A stretch of DNA of 59,090 bases from contig JARLIO010000093.1 in NCBI GenBank assembly GCA_031291675.1, positions 1-59,090 of the forward strand, in the 5' to 3' direction. Each line of letters starts with the position of its first letter. Position 1 is the stretch's first letter. The DNA is from Azospirillaceae bacterium (GTDB taxonomy: Bacteria > Pseudomonadota > Alphaproteobacteria > Azospirillales > Azospirillaceae). Positions 9,131 through 18,294 of the stretch are shown in pieces. A model generated the notes under the pieces. The model searched no databases and had not been told where the DNA came from. It was given only the letters and a program-made list of their open reading frames with translations. The position numbers were made by a program, and so were the translations under genes.

Positions 9131-9646
9131 ATGGCTCGCCACCACGGTCCCGTTCTCATCGATACTAACGCCATCCTGGAGTGTTTCCGGGTCGGGTCGT
9201 GGCGCGCGCTTGCGAATGGCTACAGCGTCGAGACGGTCGAGGATTGCGTGACCGAGACCCAGACCGGGTTTCAGCGCCGGCGGCCGGAATTGCAGATCAA
9301 CGCAGGCCAGCTCATGGCCTCGCTCAAGGCCGTACATTCGGTAGAGGATGCCCAGCGCGCCGTCGTGGCGGTTCGCGCGCCCGATATCGCCCTCGACGTC
9401 GGCGAGCGATCGTTGTGGGCGCACGCGCTGACGCGCAACGATGCCTGGGTTCTCTGCGGGCCTGACAAGGCCAGTATGCGTTTCGGTGTTCGGCTTGGGC
9501 TCAAGGATCGGCTGATCGCTCTAGAAGCGCTTCTCGACGATGCCGGGCATCGCCCGAAAGAGCCCCTCAAATTGGCCTACACCACCAAGTGGCTCGAGAA
9601 AGTCCTTGGAGAAATGTTTATTTCAGAGGGGCTTGGGCGGTCATGA
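9131..9646 (+). CDS. PIN-domain-like protein, partner of the HTH-peptidase
   Basis: A 171-aa protein with the layout of PIN-domain ribonucleases: an N-terminal strand with D11-x-N13 (VLIDTNAIL), an acidic helix (VETVEDCVTE, E37-E42), a VGE motif with E92 before a long helix (SLWAHAL), and a late LCGPDK strand with D112 followed by an SMRFG...LG...ALEALLD segment, which is typical of VapC-like folds. The predicted activity is Mg2+-dependent RNA cleavage. Start ATG lies 6 bp after the peptidase gene. Its TGA (9644-9646) overlaps the ATG of drmA (9643), so drmA translation is coupled to it. The similarity is at motif level, so the PIN call needs a structural comparison. Confidence 0.65.
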   Translation: MARHHGPVLIDTNAILECFRVGSWRALANGYSVETVEDCVTETQTGFQRRRPELQINAGQLMASLKAVHSVEDAQRAVVAVRAPDIALDVGERSLWAHALTRNDAWVLCGPDKASMRFGVRLGLKDRLIALEALLDDAGHRPKEPLKLAYTTKWLEKVLGEMFISEGLGRS

Positions 9647-12600
9647 CAAACTCGGTCGATATTCGCGCCCACATCGTGGACATCTTTCGTCGTGACCTGA
9701 TTGGGCCGGGGCTACAGGACACCGATCTGGCAACCGAGCGGCTGAACGAAAGCCCGGCACGTTGGTATCTGGCCGGATTTCTCGCGCCTGCGGAGGATCC
9801 GCTCGCCCTCGACGGGGATGATGACGAGAACGATCCGTCCGCTCAGGAAGAAATGGAAATCGACGTCGAGGAGCCGGATGCCGATGGCGTTGGCGGCGCC
9901 GCGACCGACAACGAGGAGCCGGAAGCGCCGAACGCCCGTCGGCGCTTTCTCCCATCGTCCGTTGGACTGACGGTGTTGCTCGATCCGGATGTCACGTTGA
10001 TCGAAGCGCGTGTTTCCTGGGGCGACTATCGGACCGAACCGCCGTTGCCTGAGGCGATCCTTCTGCCTGAGCCCCTGCCCGAGGAGCTTGGTGAGGATGG
10101 CAAGCCGAAGCACATCGAGCGGCCCATGGTCGATTGGGTTCGGACCCCGAAAGACCGCGTCGTGGCTCTTCCCATCAAGGATGGCCGCGGCGGCCCGATC
10201 GTCGTGCCGGAGAGCGCCGCCGAACAACGCCGAGGCGGCGGCCTCGCGTTGGAAACGCACTCGCGCCTGTTCAGTTACACGACGCCGGACGGCAAGACCG
10301 AGCACGTCCGCGCTCTCACTGTCTTCCTCGTCAATCGCCGCGCCACGGTTCATCGCTTTTATGCCGACGTCAGCTACGCGTTTCAGGCGCGCCTCGAACT
10401 TGTCTGCGAATCGGGATTCCGTCCGCGCCGTGACCTGTCCGGCTATCGCGCCCAGGATTGGGACCTGCGAATCGCCGATCTGCACTATCGCGACATGCGC
10501 GAATGGGCCGTCGGACGAAACGCAGCCGCAGGATGGGACACTTCTGAAGACGGCATCAGCCGTGTGACGCGGGTGTGGACCGATCCGCTGCCATCGGCGG
10601 AGGTCGAGCGCGTTGCTCCGAATGAGGACGCTGAATTCAAGGCGCAGGTCACCTTCGGGATGGAAGCGCTCGCGCAGTTGGCCGAGGGCGATGGCACCGG
10701 ACTTCGCGCCGCGTTGGCCGATCTGCCCATCCTCTATGGGATATGGATCGACGCGGAGCGTAAGAAGCTCGCAGGTCTTCCCACGCGCCGCCGCGAGACC
10801 GGCGAACGCCTTATAGTCGAGATGGAGACAGCGAAGAACCGAATTGCGACGGGTATCGAGATCCTCGCAACGGACGCGAAGGCCCGCACGGCGTTCTGCT
10901 TCATGAATCTCTCCGTTTCCATGGCCGCACGCCGTCGTGTCGCCGGCGCGACCGGCGATCCGAGCGCTCTCGACGAACCGCAATGGCGGCCGTTCCAGCT
11001 CGCCTTTGTGCTGCTCAACATGGCCGGCCTGATCGACCGAACGCATATTGATCGTGAGGCGGCGGACCTGCTGTTTTTCCCGACGGGCGGCGGCAAAACC
11101 GAAGCCTATCTCGGCCTCGCGGCGTTGGTGATTGCCCACAGGCGGCTTGGTGGATCAGGCGTGCTCGGCGCCGGCGTCGCCGTTATCATGCGATATACGC
11201 TGCGCCTGCTTACGCTCGACCAGCTTGCCCGCGCCGCTGGTGTCGTCTGCGCATTGGAACTTATGCGCACCGACCCCAAGAATGTTGATGAGCGCGCCCG
11301 GCGAGTGCTCGGCGACTGGCCAATCGAGATCGGTCTGTGGGTCGGCTCCGACGCATCACCAAACAAGCTCGGCGGCAAAGGAAAGTCTGACGAGACCACT
11401 GCAGTTGGTCGAGTTCGGCGGTATCGCAACGGGCGTGACAAGCGCGCGCCCGCCCCGCTTAAAGCCTGTCCTTGGTGTGGAACGGAGTTCACGCCGTCAT
11501 CTTTTTCCTGCACGCCGAACGAGCATGCGCCGATCAATCTGGAAATTCGTTGCGCCAACACCGCCTGCGAGTTCAGCAGGAATCGACCGCTGCCGGTGCT
11601 TACCGTTGATGAGCCGATCTACCGGCGCCTGCCGGCGTTTCTTATTGCCACAGTGGACAAGTTCGCCGCGCTGCCTTGGGTTGGCGAGACCGGCGCTTTC
11701 TTCGGACACGTTGACCGTTTCGAAGATGGCGTCGGCTTTTACGGCGCGGCTGAGCCGGGGGAAGGCCGGCCGTTGGGTAACGGCTGGTCGCTCGATCCTC
11801 CCGACCTCATCATCCAGGATGAATTGCACCTTATCGCGGGGCCACTTGGAACGGTCGCGGGTCTGTATGAAGCGGCGATTGATCAGCTTGCCTCGCGAGG
11901 CGCCGGCGAGAATCGAGTTCGTCCGAAGATCGTGGCGTCGACCGCCACCGTCAGACGGGCGGCCGATCAAATTGCTGCTCTGTTTGATCGCAACACCACC
12001 AGCATTTTTCCGCCGCCTGGCATCGATCGGGTCGACAGCTTCTTCGCGCGCACGGTGCCGTCAACGACCAATCCGGCTCGGCTCTATCTTGGCATTGCCG
12101 CGCAGGGTCGTGGCCCAAAGCTCGTCTTCCTACGGTCTCTGACGACGCTCGTCGCCGCCGCACAGGCGGCGTACGACGCGAATATCCCCGCTGACGCCAA
12201 GGCCCGAAATCCAGCCGATCCGTACATGACGGCGCTTTGCTATTTCAATGCGCTGCGCGAGTTGGGCGGCGCACGTCGGATCGTCGAGGATGAAGTGCGC
12301 GATCGCGCCGCTCGTTACGGCGCTCAACGCCGCCGGGTAGACCCTGCCGATACACCATTCGCGGATCGAGCCATCAAAGAACCGATGGAACTCACGTCTC
12401 GTGTCTCGACCGATGAGGTTGCGAAGGCGAAGCAGCGTCTAGAGGCGATCTTCGGTCGGGGTGCCGAAACCGTCGATGTCGCCCTTGCAACCAACATGAT
12501 CTCGGTTGGTCTCGACATCACGCGCCTCGGGCTCATGGTCGTGCAGGGCCAGCCCAAGACGGCCGCGGAATATATCCAGGCGACCAGCCGCGTCGGCCGT

Positions 12601-13188
12601 GACCACTCCAGGCCGGGCCTGGTGCTGGCGGTTCTAAACCTCCACAAGCCGCGTGACCGGATGCACTTCGAGCAATTCGGACAATTCCACCGCACCTTCT
12701 ATCGCGCGGTTGAAGCAACGAGCGTCACGCCTTGGGCAGCCCGGGCTCTGGATCGCGCCTTGGCTGCGGTCGTGGTCGCTGCGGCGCGTCACGTGGATGG
12801 CGCGCTCACCCCGGATGTTGCCGTCAATGAACTGAAGAACAATGTCGGCATCCGCGACTTGGTCCGAGACTCAATTGTCGATCGCGCGCCGGAACGGATG
12901 ATTGCTGGTGGTCGCGCAGCTCTATCAAAGCTGATCGACGACATCTTGGACGCCTGGATTGAAACTTCCGATGAGCAGGCGGCGGGCGGCAATGCGTTTG
13001 CCTACGCCAAGAAAAAGAGTCCGCATCGGCTACTGCACATGCCGCTCGAACCTGAGATCGGCAATCTGGCGGAACCCCACCGCCGCTTTGTGGCGGGCCG
13101 TTCCATGCGCGACGTGGAACCCAACGTCACCCTGAAGGTCAGGGATCCTCATGGAAACACGATCGCGAACGCGGATGATCTCGCATGA
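9643..13188 (+). CDS. drmA: DISARM helicase DrmA
   Basis: A 1,181-aa DISARM-type helicase. Walker A (FFPTGGGKTEAYL) is at residues ~481-493. A four-cysteine zinc ribbon (CPWCG ... C ... CANTAC) is inserted at ~608-645. The DExH-like box (QDELHLIAGPLG) is at ~724-735, ASTAT at ~765, and motif VI (YIQATSRVGRD) at ~978-988. This organisation is that of DrmA, a core DISARM subunit that with DrmB binds and processes invading DNA (family knowledge). I chose ATG 9643, which overlaps the previous stop as ATGA, over an upstream in-frame ATG at 9589 whose extension lies within the PIN gene. Its own stop overlaps the drmB start in the same way. Confidence 0.92.
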   Translation: MTNSVDIRAHIVDIFRRDLIGPGLQDTDLATERLNESPARWYLAGFLAPAEDPLALDGDDDENDPSAQEEMEIDVEEPDADGVGGAATDNEEPEAPNARRRFLPSSVGLTVLLDPDVTLIEARVSWGDYRTEPPLPEAILLPEPLPEELGEDGKPKHIERPMVDWVRTPKDRVVALPIKDGRGGPIVVPESAAEQRRGGGLALETHSRLFSYTTPDGKTEHVRALTVFLVNRRATVHRFYADVSYAFQARLELVCESGFRPRRDLSGYRAQDWDLRIADLHYRDMREWAVGRNAAAGWDTSEDGISRVTRVWTDPLPSAEVERVAPNEDAEFKAQVTFGMEALAQLAEGDGTGLRAALADLPILYGIWIDAERKKLAGLPTRRRETGERLIVEMETAKNRIATGIEILATDAKARTAFCFMNLSVSMAARRRVAGATGDPSALDEPQWRPFQLAFVLLNMAGLIDRTHIDREAADLLFFPTGGGKTEAYLGLAALVIAHRRLGGSGVLGAGVAVIMRYTLRLLTLDQLARAAGVVCALELMRTDPKNVDERARRVLGDWPIEIGLWVGSDASPNKLGGKGKSDETTAVGRVRRYRNGRDKRAPAPLKACPWCGTEFTPSSFSCTPNEHAPINLEIRCANTACEFSRNRPLPVLTVDEPIYRRLPAFLIATVDKFAALPWVGETGAFFGHVDRFEDGVGFYGAAEPGEGRPLGNGWSLDPPDLIIQDELHLIAGPLGTVAGLYEAAIDQLASRGAGENRVRPKIVASTATVRRAADQIAALFDRNTTSIFPPPGIDRVDSFFARTVPSTTNPARLYLGIAAQGRGPKLVFLRSLTTLVAAAQAAYDANIPADAKARNPADPYMTALCYFNALRELGGARRIVEDEVRDRAARYGAQRRRVDPADTPFADRAIKEPMELTSRVSTDEVAKAKQRLEAIFGRGAETVDVALATNMISVGLDITRLGLMVVQGQPKTAAEYIQATSRVGRDHSRPGLVLAVLNLHKPRDRMHFEQFGQFHRTFYRAVEATSVTPWAARALDRALAAVVVAAARHVDGALTPDVAVNELKNNVGIRDLVRDSIVDRAPERMIAGGRAALSKLIDDILDAWIETSDEQAAGGNAFAYAKKKSPHRLLHMPLEPEIGNLAEPHRRFVAGRSMRDVEPNVTLKVRDPHGNTIANADDLA

Positions 13189-15050
13189 CCAAGAATGCTC
13201 AGCGCCTCAGCCAGTTGATTTCGACCTTCGGTCCGGGGGCGATGATCGATCTGCCAACTCGATCCGTCGTGGTCGGTGGACTTGAGCAGTGGGACATGAA
13301 GGGCAACGCCTTCACGACTCTTCCTGAGCCGCGTTTGACGATGCGCCTTGAGCAGATTCTAAAGGAGCAAGGGCGCCTTGATCCGGCAGCCAGTCTGACC
13401 TTGAGAACACCGCCGACGTCGGTTGATTCGAGGGACGGCGTGCCCCGTGGTGTCGCTGCGCCGATCTTTCCGACATGGTTCATCTGCGAGCAGGTGGAAA
13501 CCAACACCTCGGGCGCCAAAACGACGCGGCGTCGGCGGTTGGTGCGTTGGCAAGACCTCGACAGCAAGGGCCGTCGAAGGTTCCAATACGATGACGGCCG
13601 CAAGAGCGATGTGACGCCGATCCGTTTCGTGTGCGCATGCGACAAGGGGCATCTCCAAGACATCGACTGGCGCTGGGTCGTTCACGGTTCGGGGGCATGC
13701 CACGAGCCGATGTGGGTGGAGGAAAAGGGAACCAGCGCGGACCCCGCCGACACCAGTATCGTGTGTGGATGCGGCCGTAGATTGTCCCTTCAGGACACCT
13801 TCCAGCCAGGGCGTCTCGGCAAATGCCGCGGCGAGCGCCCGTGGCTGCTTGACCGGGACCCTGAAGGGTGCGGGGATAATCTCAAGTTGCTGACGCGAAC
13901 TGCGACGAACACCTACTTCCCGCAGGTTCACACGGTGATTTCGCTCCCCACCGAGGAAGACGAGCTCAGCCAGCTTGTCGATGAGCTATCGGGTGATCTG
14001 GCTGGCGTGCAAACAGTCCAGGATGTTGCTCAAGCTAAGAAATTCAATCCAAAGGTATCGGCGTCTCTAGGTCCTTATTCGGACGGCGACATTTTCGATA
14101 GGCTTCAGCGCATTCGCGAGGGTGCAAAAACAGACGCCACGCGTTCGCCAAAACTATCCGAGTTCGATACGTTTGCCAGTGGCCGTTCTGAGATCGGCGC
14201 GAACCATCCGACCGCAAAGCTCTACGCACAGACCCTCCCGCGAGACGCTTGGGCAGACCCTAACGCTGGGATCGACCTATCCGGGATCAAGAGCCTGGTC
14301 GCGGTGCATCGCCTGAGAGAAGTGTCATGCCTCTACGGGTTCACACGCTTTGAAGCGGCGCCCACGGGTTCTGATGGGGACATCGAAGATATTCAGTTGA
14401 GCGTTCGTGGCGCGCCCATATCGCGTGATGCGGACTGGTTGCCCGCAATCGAGCAGTTTGGGGAAGGCATTTTCATCCATTTTGATGCCGCCGCGATTGC
14501 CGAATGGCTTCGAAATGCGGCTACGGCCGTGCGCAATGAAAAGCTGCTGGCTGGATACGGACACTGGCAAAAGCGTTTCGCTGGGAAGGCGCCGGCGTAT
14601 CCCGGAACCGCCTACGTACTTCTTCACAGTATATCTCACGCATTGATGGCCGAGATCGCCCTGGATTGCGGCTACCCAGCAAGTTCGCTGAAGGAACGAG
14701 TTTACGCACTGTCCAGCACGCGAGGTGGCGGCGAGATCGACCGCTGTGGGATACTTATCTATACCGCGAGCGCCGGCGCGCAGGGCACCCTCGGGGGTCT
14801 TGTCGCGACGTCTCCGAGATTTGCATACATCCTCAATAGCGCTTTGGACCGCCTGCGGATTTGCTCCAACGACCCGGTGTGTGCCGACCATGAACCGGAT
14901 GATAGGAGCGGAGATCGAGCCACCCACGGCGCGGCATGCCACGGCTGTCTTCTGATCGCTGAAACTAGCTGCGAGATGAGGAACCTCTTCCTTGATCGTA
15001 GTCTCTTGGTGCCAACGATGGGGGATGACTTGTCCCGTTTCTTCGCATGA
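13185..15050 (+). CDS. drmB: DISARM protein DrmB (DUF1998)
   Basis: A 621-aa protein ending in a DUF1998 domain. Cys/His pairs that would bind zinc occur around residues 148-155 (CACDKGH), in the CGCGRR and CRGE...C segments near 188-230, and in the C-terminal HGAACHGC...C run at ~585-600. The GILIYTASAGAQGTLGGL stretch (~521-540) is the hallmark of DUF1998 proteins. DrmB partners DrmA in a DNA-binding complex (family knowledge). The start overlaps the drmA stop (ATGA), so the two are translated together. Nothing resembling drmC (phospholipase-D-like nuclease) follows, although that is its usual place. Confidence 0.92.
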   Translation: MTKNAQRLSQLISTFGPGAMIDLPTRSVVVGGLEQWDMKGNAFTTLPEPRLTMRLEQILKEQGRLDPAASLTLRTPPTSVDSRDGVPRGVAAPIFPTWFICEQVETNTSGAKTTRRRRLVRWQDLDSKGRRRFQYDDGRKSDVTPIRFVCACDKGHLQDIDWRWVVHGSGACHEPMWVEEKGTSADPADTSIVCGCGRRLSLQDTFQPGRLGKCRGERPWLLDRDPEGCGDNLKLLTRTATNTYFPQVHTVISLPTEEDELSQLVDELSGDLAGVQTVQDVAQAKKFNPKVSASLGPYSDGDIFDRLQRIREGAKTDATRSPKLSEFDTFASGRSEIGANHPTAKLYAQTLPRDAWADPNAGIDLSGIKSLVAVHRLREVSCLYGFTRFEAAPTGSDGDIEDIQLSVRGAPISRDADWLPAIEQFGEGIFIHFDAAAIAEWLRNAATAVRNEKLLAGYGHWQKRFAGKAPAYPGTAYVLLHSISHALMAEIALDCGYPASSLKERVYALSSTRGGGEIDRCGILIYTASAGAQGTLGGLVATSPRFAYILNSALDRLRICSNDPVCADHEPDDRSGDRATHGAACHGCLLIAETSCEMRNLFLDRSLLVPTMGDDLSRFFA

Positions 15051-15109
15051 CTGAGTGCATGCCCAACGGGGCTGCCGGCGACGCCAAGACGCTCGCGAGC
15101 GCGTCTTGA
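15047..15109 (+). CDS. Possible 20-codon coupling ORF after drmB
   Basis: An ATG at 15047 overlaps the drmB stop in the same ATGA arrangement used elsewhere in this operon and opens a 20-codon frame that stops at 15109. It may be a real short peptide, a device passing ribosomes to the next gene, or the relic of a longer N-terminus broken by mutation. There is no homology evidence. Confidence 0.25.
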   Translation: MTECMPNGAAGDAKTLASAS

Positions 15110-16437
15110 GCACCTTGCTGTCAGCCCCCGCGATATGGCGCACTGAGAAGAAGGTGACGGTCAGTGGCCACACGCGTCATCGACATAAGCCGAGCCCAAT
15201 CTCATCGGGCTTTGAGGCTCCCGCGGCGAACACGACACTTATGTTCGGTCCAAGCGCGCTGGCGGCTTCGATCGCAAGGACGGCAACGCTCCGAAATGCG
15301 CCCCCGGAAATGTTGGCGCGTTGGGGCGACAGCGCCCTGACGCAAGTCGAATGGCTGGTCGAGGACGGGGCAGCCTTCGCGTTGTCGCAGCATCTCCAGG
15401 CGCTGGCCGACGCGGAGCGAACATCCTTCGCCGGGCGCGTTGGTGCCGGGATAACGGACTTGCTGATGAACGCGCTGGGCTTCACCTGGAGAGACAATGC
15501 CTCTTGTCTGTCGAGCTCACTCGCGCCGCACGCGGACTTCATCTACGCCGATGGAGCAGTATCGGGACATGGCGTGGTTCTGACCGAGGCGCATGGGTCC
15601 TTCGCGGCAAGCGTTAGCGCGGCCGGCGTGACCCGCGAGGCAAAGCGCAAGTATTTGCGGCAGGTGCGGCCTCATCTCGCCACCACCTCCCCCCACGGCA
15701 AGGTCATTCATGGATATTCGATTGCGTTCGGCTCCCGGCCGGGAGCAACCGGCGCCTTCCTCCACGTCGCGGAGACGCTGATAACGAAACCTCGTGGCGG
15801 GCGACATCCACCGACCCAAACGGCGCCGACGCTGAGCCCGGAGGCCGCGCCCACCTCCCTCGCGCTCGCCTCGCACCGGTCGAACTTCGCGATTATGGAT
15901 GCACCGAGCATCGTGCGATGGATCGACTGGGTTCGCGACGGCGGCGAACGCTCCGACGATATGCAACCGTCATTGTTTGTTCGGATTCCCTATGCGGGCC
16001 GGGTCTTCTTGTGCAGCATGGAGATGGGCGGGCCTTTCGGTGCCTACTCAGATTGGCTGGACGAATTCTGGCATCCGCGGTGGTGGCCGCCGCTTCGGCG
16101 AGCGCGAACGCTCTCTCGCAGCAGGGACGACTTCGCCGGATGGTTTGCCATGGAGGAAAGGGCCGCCGAAGGCTTCCTCAACGCCTTGAGTGCGATCGTT
16201 CGGAATGGCCGAGACAATCTTCCGGAGTCGCTTGAGCTTCCGCGCCTCGATCCCGCCGGCTTCAGGCTCGGCGGCGGCGAAGCTGATCTAACGTCGCGCG
16301 ATTCTGAATACAGATATGCTCTTTATCGCGACGGGCTCGCGCTGCTCGGCAGCCCACCGCCGCGCCGAATGGTTGGACAGCGGACGTGGCTTCCGAGGGA
16401 AGGCATGCAAGGCGGCAAAGGTCGAACGTCCACATAG
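15055..16437 (+). CDS. Unrecognised ~400-460-aa protein occupying the drmC position
   Basis: I do not recognise this family. The frame is open from GTG 15055, but the first ~60 residues look non-native (Arg/His-rich); GTG 15154 and ATG 15241 are other in-frame starts. Credible protein begins near residue 63 (MFGPSALAASIAR). A block at residues ~162-185 (ADFIYAD, GVVLTEAHGSFA) resembles the D...(D/E)xK core of PD-(D/E)XK nucleases, with His where Lys is expected. The C-terminal part contains WIDWV, WLDEFWHPRWWPP and aromatic-rich segments. It lies 4 bp after drmB and 24 bp before the OLD-family gene, so it is probably co-expressed with both. Function unknown; replacement of the missing DrmC nuclease is only a hypothesis. 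Confidence 0.7.
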   Translation: MHAQRGCRRRQDARERVLSTLLSAPAIWRTEKKVTVSGHTRHRHKPSPISSGFEAPAANTTLMFGPSALAASIARTATLRNAPPEMLARWGDSALTQVEWLVEDGAAFALSQHLQALADAERTSFAGRVGAGITDLLMNALGFTWRDNASCLSSSLAPHADFIYADGAVSGHGVVLTEAHGSFAASVSAAGVTREAKRKYLRQVRPHLATTSPHGKVIHGYSIAFGSRPGATGAFLHVAETLITKPRGGRHPPTQTAPTLSPEAAPTSLALASHRSNFAIMDAPSIVRWIDWVRDGGERSDDMQPSLFVRIPYAGRVFLCSMEMGGPFGAYSDWLDEFWHPRWWPPLRRARTLSRSRDDFAGWFAMEERAAEGFLNALSAIVRNGRDNLPESLELPRLDPAGFRLGGGEADLTSRDSEYRYALYRDGLALLGSPPPRRMVGQRTWLPREGMQGGKGRTST

Positions 16438-16461
16438 TCAAGAGATAGGGGGAAGGCCGCC

Positions 16462-18294
16462 ATGCACATCGTCGGTCTGAAAATCCGCGGTTTCCGTGGG
16501 GTACGGTCGGCGGACGTTGCGCTGGGCCGTCATGCCGTTTTGGTCGGCCCGAACAACAGCGGCAAGACGACCATCATTGAGGCGCTGGCGCTGCTCTTCG
16601 GCCGCGACCGGCTGGTCCGCCGGCTGACCGAGCACGATTTTCACGGCAGCGCACCGGACGAGGCCGCCCGGATCTTGTGCATCGCCACGGTAACGGGCTT
16701 TACGCCTAACGATCCGCATCACCACTCCTCATGGTTCAATCCTGAACGCGGCGTCGAGAAGTGGTTCAGTCCCGCCGCCAAGACTCTCAGCGCTACGCCC
16801 GATGCGCTACATACGGATTTGGCCGTGCAAATCGGCTTCGCCGCGCGGTTCGATCTGGACGAGCTCGAGGCCGAGACCATCCGGTTCTTCGTGGATGACG
16901 AAGCCACGTTGGGCGATCCGTTCGCCGAGGATGCGCATCTACGCACTATTCATACCAAGGCGCTGCAGGAGTTGGGGTTCTTTCTGGTTCCTGCATCACG
17001 CACATGGGATCGCTGGATTTCCTTTTCCTCGGAGCTGTTCCGGCGGGTGGTGGCGACGCGGGGGGACATGCCGGCGCAGGTCGTGCGCGCTGAGCGTCAA
17101 AGACTCTGGACCCCGCCTGACGGCGCGAGGCTCGAGGATCAGCCGGGACTTTCCGAGATCGTAAGCGCTGCCAACGACGAGTTGCGCGCGCTCATGGCAA
17201 GCGCCCCTCGACTTCAGTTGCGCTTAACGGCGACCGACAGTGATTCCGTACTGGAGGCCGTCGTGCCGCATTTTGCGCAAGGAGCCGGGCCAACGCTTCC
17301 GTCTTTGCGGCAGGGCACGGGCCTCGTCTCGTTGCAAAGCCTTCTTTTGCTGATGCAGTTCGGCAAGGCGCGCGCGGAAACCGGCCAATCCTTTGTGCTC
17401 GCCGTTGAGGAGCCCGAACTGCACATCCAGCCCTCGCAGCAGAAGCGGCTGGTCAATCGCCTCAATGCGCTGTGCAACCAAACGATTGTCACCACGCACT
17501 CGCCCATCGTCGCCGCGATGTTCCCAGCTCCCGACACGCTTTTCATCGAGACGCGCGAGGGTGTCCTAAGCGCCAAGCCGCTGATGGACACCGTGCCGGC
17601 GCAACCGACAAATCATCAGCAGCATCTGCTCTATGCCTGGCGGCAGAAGCTGGTGGCTGCACTGATGCACGAATGCGTTCTGATCCCCGAAGGGGTTTCG
17701 GATGTGGCGTGGCTCGAGACTCTGCAAACTGCCCTTGAATTGCAACAGGACTGGCACGATGCCGGAGACGGAGCGTCGCTTCTTTCCACCTTTGTTGGTG
17801 TCGTGCCGACTATCGACGCGAAGATCGCCGATACGTTTGCGCTGGTCGGCGCCGTTCATGCACGCCCCTGCATTCTCGTGGACGGGGACAATGACGGACG
17901 AGGATACTTCGATGCGGTGAAGACCAGCAATCCGCCGCCGAGCTGCGTGGTGTTCTGGCCGCAAGGCTGGGCGATGGAGCAGGCGATCTCATGGATTGCG
18001 GGTGCCGACGAAGCTGCGATGCTCACGGCCCTGGGAGCTGCACTCGGAGTACATTTCCCGGACCGGCAGGCGCTCGCTCTTCACCTACTCACTCAGAAAT
18101 CCTACGCGCCGACTCATGAGAGTGCGGCCGTGACGCTCATGGCCAGCTCGGCATGCCGTGCGCGCGCCGCGCAGTTGCTCAACGCCTTATGCGCAGTGCT
18201 GCGCGATCCCGCGAATGCCAACACGCCGCTCTTCATGCGCATTCCCGCCGACTCGACTGCCGCCATGCACGTTTTTCGGTTTGCGCCGCCATGA
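16462..18294 (+). CDS. OLD-family ATPase/TOPRIM nuclease (GajA-like)
   Basis: A 610-aa protein with an N-terminal ABC-type ATPase: Walker A (VGPNNSGKTTIIEAL) at residues ~29-43, signature-like QGTGLVSLQSLLLL near 283-296, Walker B (AVEEPELHIQP) at ~313-323, and the switch His in TTHSPI at ~344-349. A C-terminal TOPRIM domain follows, with the Glu in PEGVSD (~409-414) and DGDNDGR (~473-479). This architecture defines OLD nucleases, including GajA of Gabija, which nick DNA when nucleotide pools drop (family knowledge). The UvrD-like gene overlaps its stop by 4 bp, the Gabija arrangement. Start ATG has a purine-rich AGGGGGAAGG stretch upstream. OLD-UvrD pairs outside Gabija also exist, so the system name is provisional. 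Confidence 0.88.
   Translation: MHIVGLKIRGFRGVRSADVALGRHAVLVGPNNSGKTTIIEALALLFGRDRLVRRLTEHDFHGSAPDEAARILCIATVTGFTPNDPHHHSSWFNPERGVEKWFSPAAKTLSATPDALHTDLAVQIGFAARFDLDELEAETIRFFVDDEATLGDPFAEDAHLRTIHTKALQELGFFLVPASRTWDRWISFSSELFRRVVATRGDMPAQVVRAERQRLWTPPDGARLEDQPGLSEIVSAANDELRALMASAPRLQLRLTATDSDSVLEAVVPHFAQGAGPTLPSLRQGTGLVSLQSLLLLMQFGKARAETGQSFVLAVEEPELHIQPSQQKRLVNRLNALCNQTIVTTHSPIVAAMFPAPDTLFIETREGVLSAKPLMDTVPAQPTNHQQHLLYAWRQKLVAALMHECVLIPEGVSDVAWLETLQTALELQQDWHDAGDGASLLSTFVGVVPTIDAKIADTFALVGAVHARPCILVDGDNDGRGYFDAVKTSNPPPSCVVFWPQGWAMEQAISWIAGADEAAMLTALGAALGVHFPDRQALALHLLTQKSYAPTHESAAVTLMASSACRARAAQLLNALCAVLRDPANANTPLFMRIPADSTAAMHVFRFAPP

Noticed and set aside
9712-11139. 475-codon minus-strand frame opposite drmA
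   Set aside because: No recognisable domain and located entirely within the conserved drmA gene; a codon-bias shadow.
15700-15760. HGKVIHGYSIAFGS in the unknown protein resembling the HxK...GS motif of phospholipase-D nucleases such as DrmC
   Set aside because: The conserved Asp is replaced by Tyr, the GS spacing is off by two, and the protein is far longer than DrmC with no second motif. I treat it as coincidence.
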